Below are positions 23,597-30,630 of a stretch of 31,512 bases of DNA, piece by piece; within the stretch, counting starts at the first letter, position 1; each line of letters opens with the position of its first letter. Source of the DNA: JAJKIV01 sp036509075 (lineage in GTDB: Bacteria; Gemmatimonadota; Gemmatimonadetes; Gemmatimonadales; Gemmatimonadaceae); NCBI GenBank assembly GCA_036509075.1, contig DATCGG010000176.1, positions 1-31,512 of the forward strand. The letters run 5' to 3'. The notes beneath the pieces are model-generated. The model ran no database searches and had not been told where the DNA came from. It saw nothing but the letters and a program-made list of their open reading frames with translations. Position numbers and translations under genes: made by a program.

Positions 23597-24049
23597 ATGC
23601 CCAGCGACAACACGACCAAGACCGCGCCTGCCTCCGGACCGTTCGCCGACGTTGCCCCGGCGCTCGACCGGCTCACGCAGCAAGTGCTCTTCGGTGAGGT
23701 TTGGGAGCGGCCCGGTCTTTCCAAGCGCGATCGCAGCCTCATCACGGTGGCGACGCTCGTCGCACTGTACCTGCTTTCGCTTCACTTCGCCCACACGCAA
23801 ATCGGCGCCATCGCGGTTCTGCTCGCCGGGCGCGTGTTCCTCGGCGGCGCGGAGAGCTTCGTCATCACCGGCGCGCTGAGCCTCGACCTTGCGTTAGGCG
23901 GGCCGTTAGGCCTGGCGAGCCCGGCGCTCGGGCTGATCGCGAGCCACACCGAGCTCGATTCCGTGTTCCTCGTGAGCACGGTCGTCGTGCTCGCCGGCGT
24001 GCTCGTCGCGTTGCGGCTGCTTCGCCCCCGACGTCCTCGACTGGCCTAA
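23597..24049 (+). CDS. Chimeric ORF: carboxymuconolactone-decarboxylase N-terminus fused to MFS fragments
   Basis: A 150-residue ORF made of unrelated parts. Residues about 12-50 (LDRLTQQVLFGEVWERPGLSKRDRSLITVATLVAL) match the first half of a carboxymuconolactone decarboxylase-like (AhpD-fold) protein. From about residue 51 the sequence becomes pieces of a major-facilitator transporter: AGRVFLGGAESFVITGALS, a mid-helix signature, then SPALGLIASHTELDSVFLVSTVVVLAGVLVALRLLRP, typical of an MFS C-terminus. The AhpD Cys-x2-Cys/His half and most transporter helices are missing. It is probably a deletion product and non-functional, although the frame is open. Two copies of CGTTAGGC (23892 and 23904) lie exactly where the two transporter pieces meet. 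It is divergent from lysR and 20 bp before the reductase. Confidence 0.7.
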   Translation: MPSDNTTKTAPASGPFADVAPALDRLTQQVLFGEVWERPGLSKRDRSLITVATLVALYLLSLHFAHTQIGAIAVLLAGRVFLGGAESFVITGALSLDLALGGPLGLASPALGLIASHTELDSVFLVSTVVVLAGVLVALRLLRPRRPRLA

Positions 24050-24069
24050 CAATCACACTGGACATCACC

Positions 24070-25083
24070 GTGCACGCGCTGCCCACCCGCACTCTCGGCA
24101 CGAACGGCTCGCAGAGTCTCACCGTCTCCACGCTTGGCCTCGGGTGCATGGGGATGAGCTGGTCCTACGGGCCACCGAAGGACCGCGGCGAGATGATCGC
24201 GCTCCTGCGCGCGGCGGTAGAGCGCGGAGTCACGTTCTTCGACACGGCCGAGGCATACGGACCGCTCGCGAACGAGGCGCTCGTGGGCGAGGCGCTGGAG
24301 CCGTTCCGCGGCGAAGTCGTTATCGCCACCAAGTTCGGTTGGGCGCCGAGCACCGCCGACACGAACCGCTGGACGGCGCTGAACAGCAAGCCCGCCCATA
24401 TCCGCGAAGTCGTTGACGGGATGCTGACGCGGCTGTGCGTCGACGCGATCGACCTGCTGTATCAGCACCGCGTGGACCCCGACGTGCCCATCGAGGACGT
24501 CGCCGGAACGATGCGCGACCTGATCGCCGCGGGGAAGGTGAAGCACTTCGGCCTCTCGGAGGCGGGCGCGGAGACGATCCGTCGCGCGCACGCGGTGCAA
24601 CCGGTGACAGCGCTGCAGAGCGAGTACTCACTCTGGTACCGCAACCCCGAGCGGGACGTGCTTCCGGTGCTGGAGGAGCTCGGGATCGGGTTCGTTCCCT
24701 TCAGCCCGTTAGGCAAGGGCTTCCTCACCGGCAAGATCGACGAGACGACGACCTTCGACAGCACGGACTTCCGCAGTACGGTCCCGCGATTTGCTCCCGA
24801 GAACGTGAAGGCGAACCAGGCGCTGGTAGACCTGCTCGCACGGTTCGCGATCGCGCACCGGGCGACACCGGCGCAGGTAGCGCTCGCGTGGCTGCTTGCG
24901 AAGAAGCCGTGGCTCGTACCGATCCCGGGCACGACGAAGCTGCACCGGCTGGAGGAGAACCTGGGCGCCGTGCACGTCGCGCTCTCCGCCGACGACCTGC
25001 GCGAGCTTGAGGAAGCGTCCGCCCGCATCGAGATCCGCGGGGCGCGATACCCGGAGTTCCACGAGCGGCTCACGGGCCGCTGA
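24070..25083 (+). CDS. Aldo/keto reductase
   Basis: A 337-residue NADPH-dependent reductase with an (alpha/beta)8 barrel. The catalytic tetrad is visible: Asp58 and Tyr63 in FFDTAEAYGP, Lys88 in VIATKFGW and His133 in DLLYQHRVD. The C-terminal cofactor part has PFSPLGKGFLTGKI and LVPIPGTTKLHRLEENLGA. It belongs to the group of AKRs acting on aldehydes and quinone-like substrates, often next to a LysR gene. The GTG at 24070 is 20 bp after the chimeric ORF; the open frame extends further upstream but only through that ORF in another frame. It is the first intact gene of the LysR-flanked cluster and probably its main target (inference). Confidence 0.92.
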   Translation: MHALPTRTLGTNGSQSLTVSTLGLGCMGMSWSYGPPKDRGEMIALLRAAVERGVTFFDTAEAYGPLANEALVGEALEPFRGEVVIATKFGWAPSTADTNRWTALNSKPAHIREVVDGMLTRLCVDAIDLLYQHRVDPDVPIEDVAGTMRDLIAAGKVKHFGLSEAGAETIRRAHAVQPVTALQSEYSLWYRNPERDVLPVLEELGIGFVPFSPLGKGFLTGKIDETTTFDSTDFRSTVPRFAPENVKANQALVDLLARFAIAHRATPAQVALAWLLAKKPWLVPIPGTTKLHRLEENLGAVHVALSADDLRELEEASARIEIRGARYPEFHERLTGR

Positions 25084-25091
25084 GGCGACTC

Positions 25092-25589
25092 ATGACGACA
25101 ACGAGACTGTGGATCGTGGTAGCCGTCGCGGCGCTCGGCGGCTGCACGTCGGCGACACGCGGCGCCTCGGCTAGCGACTCGGCCACCGCGGTCAACGGGG
25201 CGTCACGCTCACCGCTCGTCGGATCCTGGCACCTGCTCTGGTTGGAGCTCCCGGGTCCTGATGGCGCCTTGCGGCGAACCACCGACGCGAAGGGCTCACT
25301 GATCTACACGCCAACCGGCCAGGTGTCAGTGCAGGTGATGTACGCGAACACGAGTGACACGCCCTCGAGCGGCCCGGTGCAGTACGCACAAGGCGGCTAC
25401 GAGGGATCCTTCGGCCAATACGTGGTCGACGAATCGACGCGGACGGTGACGCATCGGTATGACGGCGCGAACGTGCGCTCGCTCCTCGGCCAGGACGTGC
25501 CGCGACGGTACGAGCTCACCGGCCGGCGGCTCGTCATCCGCTCGGCGCGGCCGGACGAGCACTGGGCGGTAACGTGGGAGCGTTACTGA
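25092..25589 (+). CDS. Lipocalin-like domain lipoprotein
   Basis: A 165-residue lipoprotein with lipobox LGGC (Cys18), a short low-complexity linker (about 20-40), and a single beta-barrel domain of the lipocalin-5 type. The signature is LVGSWHLLWLE, then GSLIYTPTGQVSVQVMY, then GGYEGSFGQYVVDESTRTVTHRYDGANVRSLLGQDVPRRYELTGRRLVI. The family binds small hydrophobic ligands in some members, but most are unstudied. It starts 8 bp after the reductase stop and is probably co-transcribed with it. Confidence 0.85.
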   Translation: MTTTRLWIVVAVAALGGCTSATRGASASDSATAVNGASRSPLVGSWHLLWLELPGPDGALRRTTDAKGSLIYTPTGQVSVQVMYANTSDTPSSGPVQYAQGGYEGSFGQYVVDESTRTVTHRYDGANVRSLLGQDVPRRYELTGRRLVIRSARPDEHWAVTWERY

Positions 25590-25648
25590 GCATGACCGGC
25601 CAACCACGCAGATCACGATGTACGTGCATTTGAATAGGAGACGAGGTC

Positions 25649-26677
25649 ATGAAAGGAGCTGTTCTCTTTGGACCGGGTGACGTTCGCTACGTCGAGCGGA
25701 AGGACCCGGAGATCCTCGAGCCGACCGACGCGATCATCCGGATGTCGGCCACCTGCGTGTGCGGGTCGGACCTGTGGCCCTACCGCGGCATCGACTCGCC
25801 TAACGGGCCAACCCCGATGGGTCACGAGTATTGCGGCATCGTCGAGGAGGTCGGCCGCGCGGTTACAGAGATCAAGCCCGGTCAGTTCGTCGTCGGTTCG
25901 TTCTTCGCGTCGGACAATACCTGCGCGATCTGTCGGGCGGGATACCAGAGTCGGTGCGTGCACGCGTTCCCGATGGGCAGGGAGGGCGCGCAGGCGCCGT
26001 TCCTGCGTGTTCCGCTGGCCGACGGCACCTTGGTCGCCACGCCGGAGCTTCCTTCCGAACGCCTGGTCCCTGGCCTGCTGTCGGCCTCCGACGTGTTAGG
26101 CACCGGATGGTTCGGCGCGGAGGCGGCTGCCGTCGCTCCCGGCAAGACGGTCGCGATCGTCGGGGACGGCGCGGTCGGACTTTGCGCAGTGATCGCGGCG
26201 AAGCAGATGGGCAGCGAACGCATCATCATGATGAGCCGTCACGAGGACCGGCAGCGGCTCGCCCGCGAATTCGGCGCCAGCGAGATCGTGACCGAGCGCG
26301 GCGATGAAGGTATCACGCGCATCAAGGACATGACCGACGGGCTCGGTGCGCACTCCGTGATCGAAGCGGTCGGCACGCAGGAGTCGATGATGCAGGCGAT
26401 CCACTCGACCCGCCCCGGCGGGCACGTCGGGTTCGTTGGCGTCGCGCACGGCGTGGCGATTCCTGGCGTCGAGCTGTTTTTCGCCGAGGTACACTTGCAC
26501 GGCGGCCCCGCACCGGTACGGAAGTACCTCCCGCAGCTGATCGACCTCGTGCTGAACCGGACGATCGACCCCGGGAAGGTATTCGACCTGACGCTGCCGC
26601 TCGACCAGGTGGCGGAGGGTTACCGGGCGATGAACGAGCGCCGTGCGATCAAAGCACTGCTCGTCCCGGGACGTTAG
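25649..26677 (+). CDS. Zinc-dependent alcohol dehydrogenase (MDR family)
   Basis: A 342-residue medium-chain dehydrogenase. Catalytic-zinc ligands are Cys38 in CVCGSDLWPYRG and His59/Glu60 in GHEYCG. The structural-zinc loop has three cysteines (C92, C95, C103) in the spacing seen in the quinone-type and yahK-like subgroups, where the fourth position varies. The Rossmann motif GDGAVG is at 172-177. It oxidises or reduces an alcohol/aldehyde with NAD(P); the substrate is unknown. An AGGAG-type site precedes the ATG. It is followed 12 bp downstream by the cyclophilin-like gene, suggesting one transcript. Its TAG stop lies inside a CGTTAGGC word (26672-26679). Confidence 0.92.
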   Translation: MKGAVLFGPGDVRYVERKDPEILEPTDAIIRMSATCVCGSDLWPYRGIDSPNGPTPMGHEYCGIVEEVGRAVTEIKPGQFVVGSFFASDNTCAICRAGYQSRCVHAFPMGREGAQAPFLRVPLADGTLVATPELPSERLVPGLLSASDVLGTGWFGAEAAAVAPGKTVAIVGDGAVGLCAVIAAKQMGSERIIMMSRHEDRQRLAREFGASEIVTERGDEGITRIKDMTDGLGAHSVIEAVGTQESMMQAIHSTRPGGHVGFVGVAHGVAIPGVELFFAEVHLHGGPAPVRKYLPQLIDLVLNRTIDPGKVFDLTLPLDQVAEGYRAMNERRAIKALLVPGR

Positions 26678-26688
26678 GCACCGAAGCC

Positions 26689-27036
26689 GTGAAGATCCGG
26701 ATGGAGGTCGGCGGGACGCCGCTCGCGGCAACGCTCGACGACACGGAGACGGCGCGGGACTTCGCCTCGCTGCTCCCGTTGACGCTGACGCTCGATGACT
26801 ACGCAGCGACGGAAAAGATCAGTGATCTGCCGCGGCGGCTCACGACCGCGGGCGCGCCGGTGGGCGCCGCGGCGTCGGCGGGCGACATCAGCTACTACGC
26901 GCCGTGGGGCAACCTGGCCCTGTTCTACCGGGACTCCGAATTCGCAGGTGGGCTCGTGAGACTCGGGCGGATTGACGGGGACGCTGGCGCTCTACGCCGG
27001 CGGGGTCCGCTCACGGCCAAGATCGAACGCATTTGA
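26689..27036 (+). CDS. Cyclophilin-like fold protein
   Basis: A 115-residue protein starting at GTG 26689. It matches the small cyclophilin-like family by MKIRMEVGGTPLAATLDD, then ETARDFASLLPLTLTLDDYA, TEKISDLPRRLTTAGAPVG, GDISYYAPWGNLALFYRDSEFAGGLVRLGRIDG. These are not proven peptidyl-prolyl isomerases and often occur beside LysR, AKR and dehydrogenase genes. The C-terminal tail AKIERI is typical, so the gene seems intact. Confidence 0.88.
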   Translation: MKIRMEVGGTPLAATLDDTETARDFASLLPLTLTLDDYAATEKISDLPRRLTTAGAPVGAAASAGDISYYAPWGNLALFYRDSEFAGGLVRLGRIDGDAGALRRRGPLTAKIERI

Positions 27037-27056
27037 TGTATGTGAGGGGATTCACC

Positions 27057-27476
27057 ATGGATTCCAAACCGGCTGTAACTACTCCCGACCTAACGCTGAA
27101 CACGGGCGCGTGGTCCAAGGACGAGCTGCGCCGCATCGCCGAGACCGACGACCTCCACGTCTCGCCGTTCCGGGATGACGGCAGCACGTACGGCACGCCG
27201 ACGTGGATCTGGTCGGTCGTCGTCGACGGCGACCTCTACGTGCGTACCTACAACGGGACGAGCTCGCGGTGGTACCAGGCGGCGCTCCGGCAGAAGGCAG
27301 GGCGGATCACAGTCGCAGGCATGACCAAGGACGTGGGGTTCGAGCCTGTCGAAGGTCCGATCAACGATCGAATCGACGACGCATACCGGGCGAAATACAA
27401 GTCGAGCCCCTACCTCAGGGCGATGATCGGCAAGGGCGCGCGCGCCGCGACAGTCAGGGTCATGCCGCTCGCCTAA
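27057..27476 (+). CDS. DUF2255-family protein
   Basis: A 139-residue cytoplasmic protein. DELRRIAETDDLHVSPFRDDGSTYGTPTWIWSVVVDGDLYVRTYNGTSSRWYQAALRQKAGRI has the form of DUF2255, a split-barrel/nitroreductase-like flavin-associated family with no fixed function. The ATG at 27057 has GAGGGG 8 bases before it, which favours it over an earlier TTG at 27033 overlapping the previous stop. The gene ends 4 bases inside the convergent HTH-TPR gene, and both stops use the GCCTAACG word at 27471-27478 (TAA forward, TAG reverse). Confidence 0.82.
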   Translation: MDSKPAVTTPDLTLNTGAWSKDELRRIAETDDLHVSPFRDDGSTYGTPTWIWSVVVDGDLYVRTYNGTSSRWYQAALRQKAGRITVAGMTKDVGFEPVEGPINDRIDDAYRAKYKSSPYLRAMIGKGARAATVRVMPLA

Positions 27477-28684
27477 CGTTGCCGGCTGTCCGCGGCAGGC
27501 GAAGGGCGAGGTCCACTCGGAAGACCGAGCCGCGCGCAAAGCGACTGCCATCCGGACATCGATCGAATCGTCATGCCGGCTGTACCGGAGACCACGATCC
27601 AGACTCCGGGATCGCGCGCGGCGTTCGCCGCCTCGAGCGCATCGATCGCGGCGTCGAAGTCCAGGCACACCACGTGGGACTCGGCGCGCGCCCGGGCCCG
27701 AACCCATGCGCTGTCGCCGTCCAGCGTAGACAGGATGGCATCGGCACGGTGCTGTGAGCCGGTGCGTCGCAGCATCCCGGCCAGGAATCCAATAGCGTTG
27801 GCATGCCGCGGAGCTGCCTGGAAAGTCTGCTCTGCCAGCGACAGCGCTTCGGCCACACGTCCGCGCATCGCATACGCTCGCCCGACCAGGCCGAGGGCAG
27901 GCCCGAACCGCGGATCGATCCTCAGGATCGCTTCGAGCTCGGCGAGCCCCTCATCCGACCTGCCGAGACTTTGCAGCTCCTCTCCTAACTGGATCCGGCC
28001 GAGTAGGTAGAGCGGGTCGTCTACCAGGCCGAGCTTCACCTGCGTCAACGCCTCGGCATGGCGACCGAGTGGCGACAGGTGCCAAGCCGCATAGAGAAAG
28101 CGCACCGACGACGAAACGGGCTCCCGGCTCAACGCGATCTCGAACCGCCGCTCGGCTGCTGCCCAGTCATGATCAAAGTGGCTGGCCACCACGGCGGAAA
28201 TCGCGTGCGCTTCCGCGACGGACGGATCGAGATCGAGAGCTCGCTGCGCTGCCGCGCGGGCCGCGGGCATGCCTTCGTCCGGACGCACCATGCCCATGGC
28301 GACCAGTGTGAAGAAATACACCGCGAGGTTCGCGTGGGCCGTCGGCGAATCGGGATCAATCCCGAGGGTATGCGGAATGAACGGGCGCACCCGCATCGGT
28401 GCCGCCGCCGCCCTGGCGATTGTCGCGGCAACCGGCGCCGTTTCGCGTGCCGCGGAGTCGGCGGGGCCCGGGACGGAGGCCGGCATCGCGGGTGCACGAT
28501 CGACGGACTGGGTTCGCCACCACTGATCCAGCTCCGCGCGAAACGCGTACACGGCGCCGCGTGTCGACGGGATCCGGCGCACCGGCAAGCCGGCGACGCG
28601 CTCCCACCGCTGGACCGTTCGCACACCGCGCTTGAGGTACGCGGCGATCTCTTTCCACGAATCCAGACGCTCGTCGTTCGTCAC
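27473..28684 (-). CDS. HTH-domain protein with TPR-like repeats, putative regulator
   Basis: A 403-residue protein. The first 56 residues form an excisionase/MerR-like helix-turn-helix (LDSWKEIAAYLKRGVRTVQRWERVAGLPVRR, then AVYAFRAELDQWW). An Ala-rich linker (about 60-105) follows. From about 110 to 330 there are TPR-like helical repeats with A/L/G/Y/A/P spacing, such as ALDLDPSVAEAHAISAVVASHFDHDWAAAERRFEIAL and LEAILRIDPRFGPALGLVGRAYAMRGRVAEALSLAEQ. This design is common in Acidobacteriota and Gemmatimonadota and is presumed to sense something through the TPR part. No transmembrane helix is visible. It is divergent from the membrane-protein gene at 28811 and may control it (inference). Confidence 0.85.
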   Translation of the reverse strand: MTNDERLDSWKEIAAYLKRGVRTVQRWERVAGLPVRRIPSTRGAVYAFRAELDQWWRTQSVDRAPAMPASVPGPADSAARETAPVAATIARAAAAPMRVRPFIPHTLGIDPDSPTAHANLAVYFFTLVAMGMVRPDEGMPAARAAAQRALDLDPSVAEAHAISAVVASHFDHDWAAAERRFEIALSREPVSSSVRFLYAAWHLSPLGRHAEALTQVKLGLVDDPLYLLGRIQLGEELQSLGRSDEGLAELEAILRIDPRFGPALGLVGRAYAMRGRVAEALSLAEQTFQAAPRHANAIGFLAGMLRRTGSQHRADAILSTLDGDSAWVRARARAESHVVCLDFDAAIDALEAANAARDPGVWIVVSGTAGMTIRSMSGWQSLCARLGLPSGPRPSPAADSRQR

Positions 28685-28810
28685 GACCCGGCCCCTCAGT
28701 CGCGGCGACGGCAGTGTGGCAGAACGTGACGCGTCCTGGCGCCTAACGGCGTGCGTATTCGCACGGGACCCCTGCTATGGTGTGCCTGCATCGATTCGAG
28801 AGGAACATCG

Positions 28811-29551
28811 GTGAAGCTCGATTTTGCGATCAGCAAACCGCCGAGCGCAATACGCGTGAGCTTCTACAGCTGGCTGGCGCTGGCGGCGATCACGCTGAGC
28901 GCGGCGGCCTTTGGACCGTCGCTTATGAGTGCGAGCCCGCGCCGCGGCTCCATGACGGTGATCGCCGGCGCCCATGCAGTGCTCATGTCGGCATGGCTGC
29001 TCGTGTATCTGATTCAGACGATGCTGGCCGCGAACGGCGGCATCCGGCTCCACAAGCGCCTGGGCGTGGCCGGCGCGTTCGTCGCGGCCGCTGCAGTCGC
29101 GACAGGGTTCGTTGCGACGATGGTCATGGTGCGGCGAGGGTTCGACTTGAGCGGCGATCTCAGCCGGCCACCTAACAACAGCGCGCTCGACGCCGCGATC
29201 TTCCAGTTCAGCAACCTCCTGATCTTTTCTATCCTAGTGGGGACGGCACTCGTGCTCCGCCGACGACGTCACCTACACAAGCGCCTGATGGCATTCGCCG
29301 TCATCGAAACGCTGATGGCCGCGCCGCTCGGACATCTCGTTGGCCACTTCGGCCTACCAGTCTTGACGTTCTTGCTGTGGGGACTCGGGGTGCTCGTGGC
29401 GTTCATCGCGTACGACGTCCGCACCGTGAAGCGCGTACACCCTGTCACGTTGATCCTGGGGATCGGCCTCGTCGCCCTGGCAAATCTGGAGGCAATCGTC
29501 ATCGGGCCCAGCGCGCCATGGCATCGAGTGCTCGAGTGGTTGGCGGGATGA
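28811..29551 (+). CDS. Polytopic membrane protein of unknown function
   Basis: A 246-residue protein with about seven hydrophobic helices: WLALAAITLSAAAFGPSL, AHAVLMSAWLLVYLIQTML, LGVAGAFVAAAAVATGFVATMVM, IFQFSNLLIFSILVGTALVL, LMAFAVIETLMAAPLGHLVGHF, LTFLLWGLGVLVAFIAYDV and LILGIGLVALANLEAIVIG. Repeated LHKRLG/LHKRLM loops and membrane His residues recall DUF2306/cytochrome b561-like proteins, but haem binding is not shown. The GTG at 28811 has AGAGGAA about 7 bases upstream; an earlier ATG at 28751 would add a hydrophilic stretch with cysteines. It ends 11 bases before the convergent SDR gene. Confidence 0.72.
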   Translation: MKLDFAISKPPSAIRVSFYSWLALAAITLSAAAFGPSLMSASPRRGSMTVIAGAHAVLMSAWLLVYLIQTMLAANGGIRLHKRLGVAGAFVAAAAVATGFVATMVMVRRGFDLSGDLSRPPNNSALDAAIFQFSNLLIFSILVGTALVLRRRRHLHKRLMAFAVIETLMAAPLGHLVGHFGLPVLTFLLWGLGVLVAFIAYDVRTVKRVHPVTLILGIGLVALANLEAIVIGPSAPWHRVLEWLAG

Positions 29552-29562
29552 CGTCGTCGGCA

Positions 29563-30276
29563 TTACCAGTCGGTCTCCTGCCGGTCGTGGAAGAACCGAC
29601 CGGAGGGGCCACCGCGTGGTAGCATGGCGCACCAGAAGATCGTGTCGGCGCCCTGGGCGAGGGACCGCGGCGCCGCGCGCCCACCCATGTCCGTGCGCAC
29701 CCAGCCCGGATCCACCGCGTTGACGAGCACGTCGCGCCCGCGCGCGGAGGCTGCGAGCAGGCGCGTGAGCGCGTTCAGGGCCGCCTTCGACACGGAATAC
29801 GGCGGTGCGTAGTCGCTCATCGAAGAGATCTGTCCTGCTTCGGACGACACGTTGACGACCCGGCCATAGCCCCGCGAGATCATGCCCGGCATGAGGGCCT
29901 GCGTTAGGCGCAGCGGGCCGTAGGCGTTAGTCTCCATGCAGTCCCGGAAGTGCTGCACGGCCACCTCGAGCACGTCGCCGTCCTCGTCGAGCAGGAGGCC
30001 GGCGTTGTTGACGAGCACGTCGGCGCCAGCAAGCGTGTGCTCGACGTGATCGGCAAGGGCGCGCACGCTCGCCTCGTCGGTCACGTCCAACTGGTGAGAT
30101 TCCACGTCGAGTCCGCGAGCCGCGAGCGAGCGTGCCGCCGCCTCGCCCGCGGCCGCGTTGCGACTGCCGAGCACGACGTGCTGCCCGGCTGCCGCGAGCT
30201 GGCGGCAGACCTCGAGACCGATGCCGCGGTTCGCGCCGGTGACGACGGCCACGCGCTTCCTCCTCCTGTCGCTCAT
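29563..30276 (-). CDS. Short-chain dehydrogenase/reductase (carbonyl reductase-like)
   Basis: A 237-residue SDR. The cofactor motif TGANRGIG (13-20) follows VAVV; NNAG is at 90-93; the catalytic Ser (144/145, NVSSEAG), Tyr160 and Lys164 (YSVSK) form the triad; DPGWVRTDMGG follows the active site. The N-terminal Arg at 39 (GSRN) suggests NADPH preference. It resembles carbonyl-reductase-type SDRs acting on xenobiotic or endogenous ketones. The ATG at 30276 is preceded by GAGGTGAG; an earlier start at 30333 would overlap the DksA-like remnant. Confidence 0.93.
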   Translation of the reverse strand: MSDRRRKRVAVVTGANRGIGLEVCRQLAAAGQHVVLGSRNAAAGEAAARSLAARGLDVESHQLDVTDEASVRALADHVEHTLAGADVLVNNAGLLLDEDGDVLEVAVQHFRDCMETNAYGPLRLTQALMPGMISRGYGRVVNVSSEAGQISSMSDYAPPYSVSKAALNALTRLLAASARGRDVLVNAVDPGWVRTDMGGRAAPRSLAQGADTIFWCAMLPRGGPSGRFFHDRQETDW

Positions 30277-30287
30277 ACTCACCTCAG

Positions 30288-30605
30288 ATGGCGCAGTTCG
30301 ACGACGCGCTCGGCGCGAGCGAGGAAGCGGCAACCGGAGAGCTCACGCTCTGGCGCTTCCACATGGCCGATGCGGGCACCGAAACGTACGAGCGCGAGCA
30401 GACCTTCTCCTCCCGAGTCGTGAGGGCCGGTTGCTCTGGCACATCCATGAAGCGCTTCGCCGCCTTTACCGTTCGCCGGAGACATTCGGCCGGTGCGACG
30501 AGTGCGGACGCAAGATCGCGTTCGAGCGGCTCGACGCGATCCCGTATGTCCCGCGCTGCGTGCGGTGCAAGCAGGATTGGGAGACCGTCGGACGGCCGTC
30601 CGGTG
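30288..30605 (+). pseudogene. Frameshifted DksA/TraR-type zinc-finger gene
   Basis: The frame from the ATG at 30288 gives a plausible family N-terminal part ending TETYEREQTF. One base is then missing near 30405-30410, and the sequence continues in the next frame as REGRLLWHIHEALRRLYRSPETFGRCDECGRKIAFERLDAIPYVPRCVRCKQ. This contains the C4 zinc finger (CDECG and CVRCK). The conserved pattern of DksA/TraR proteins is clear. A stop near 30604 needs a second one-base shift; otherwise the frame runs into the antisense isomerase gene to 30772. It may be a true pseudogene or carry a sequencing indel. It is 11 bp from the divergent SDR gene, with no good ribosome-binding site. Confidence 0.65.
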
Positions 30606-30630
30606 AGCCGAGAGGCCACCGCCCGCGCGT

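Larger units (their letters stand above)
248..29908. repeat. Interspersed 8-base word GCCTAACG/CGTTAGGC (39 core hits)
   Basis: The hexamer CCTAAC or its complement was found by eye at 39 places. Start positions: 248, 1084, 2302, 3239, 4073, 4854, 5973, 6296, 8364, 9009, 9651, 10226, 10982, 11980, 15234, 16154, 16877, 18003, 18386, 19217, 19799, 20303, 22023, 22179, 22757, 23226, 23892, 23904, 24045, 24707, 25799, 26095, 26672, 27089, 27472, 27984, 28742, 29171, 29902. Thirty-three are full CCTAACG/CGTTAGG. They are split 22:17 between strands, nearly all inside genes. No function is assigned. Confidence 0.85.
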
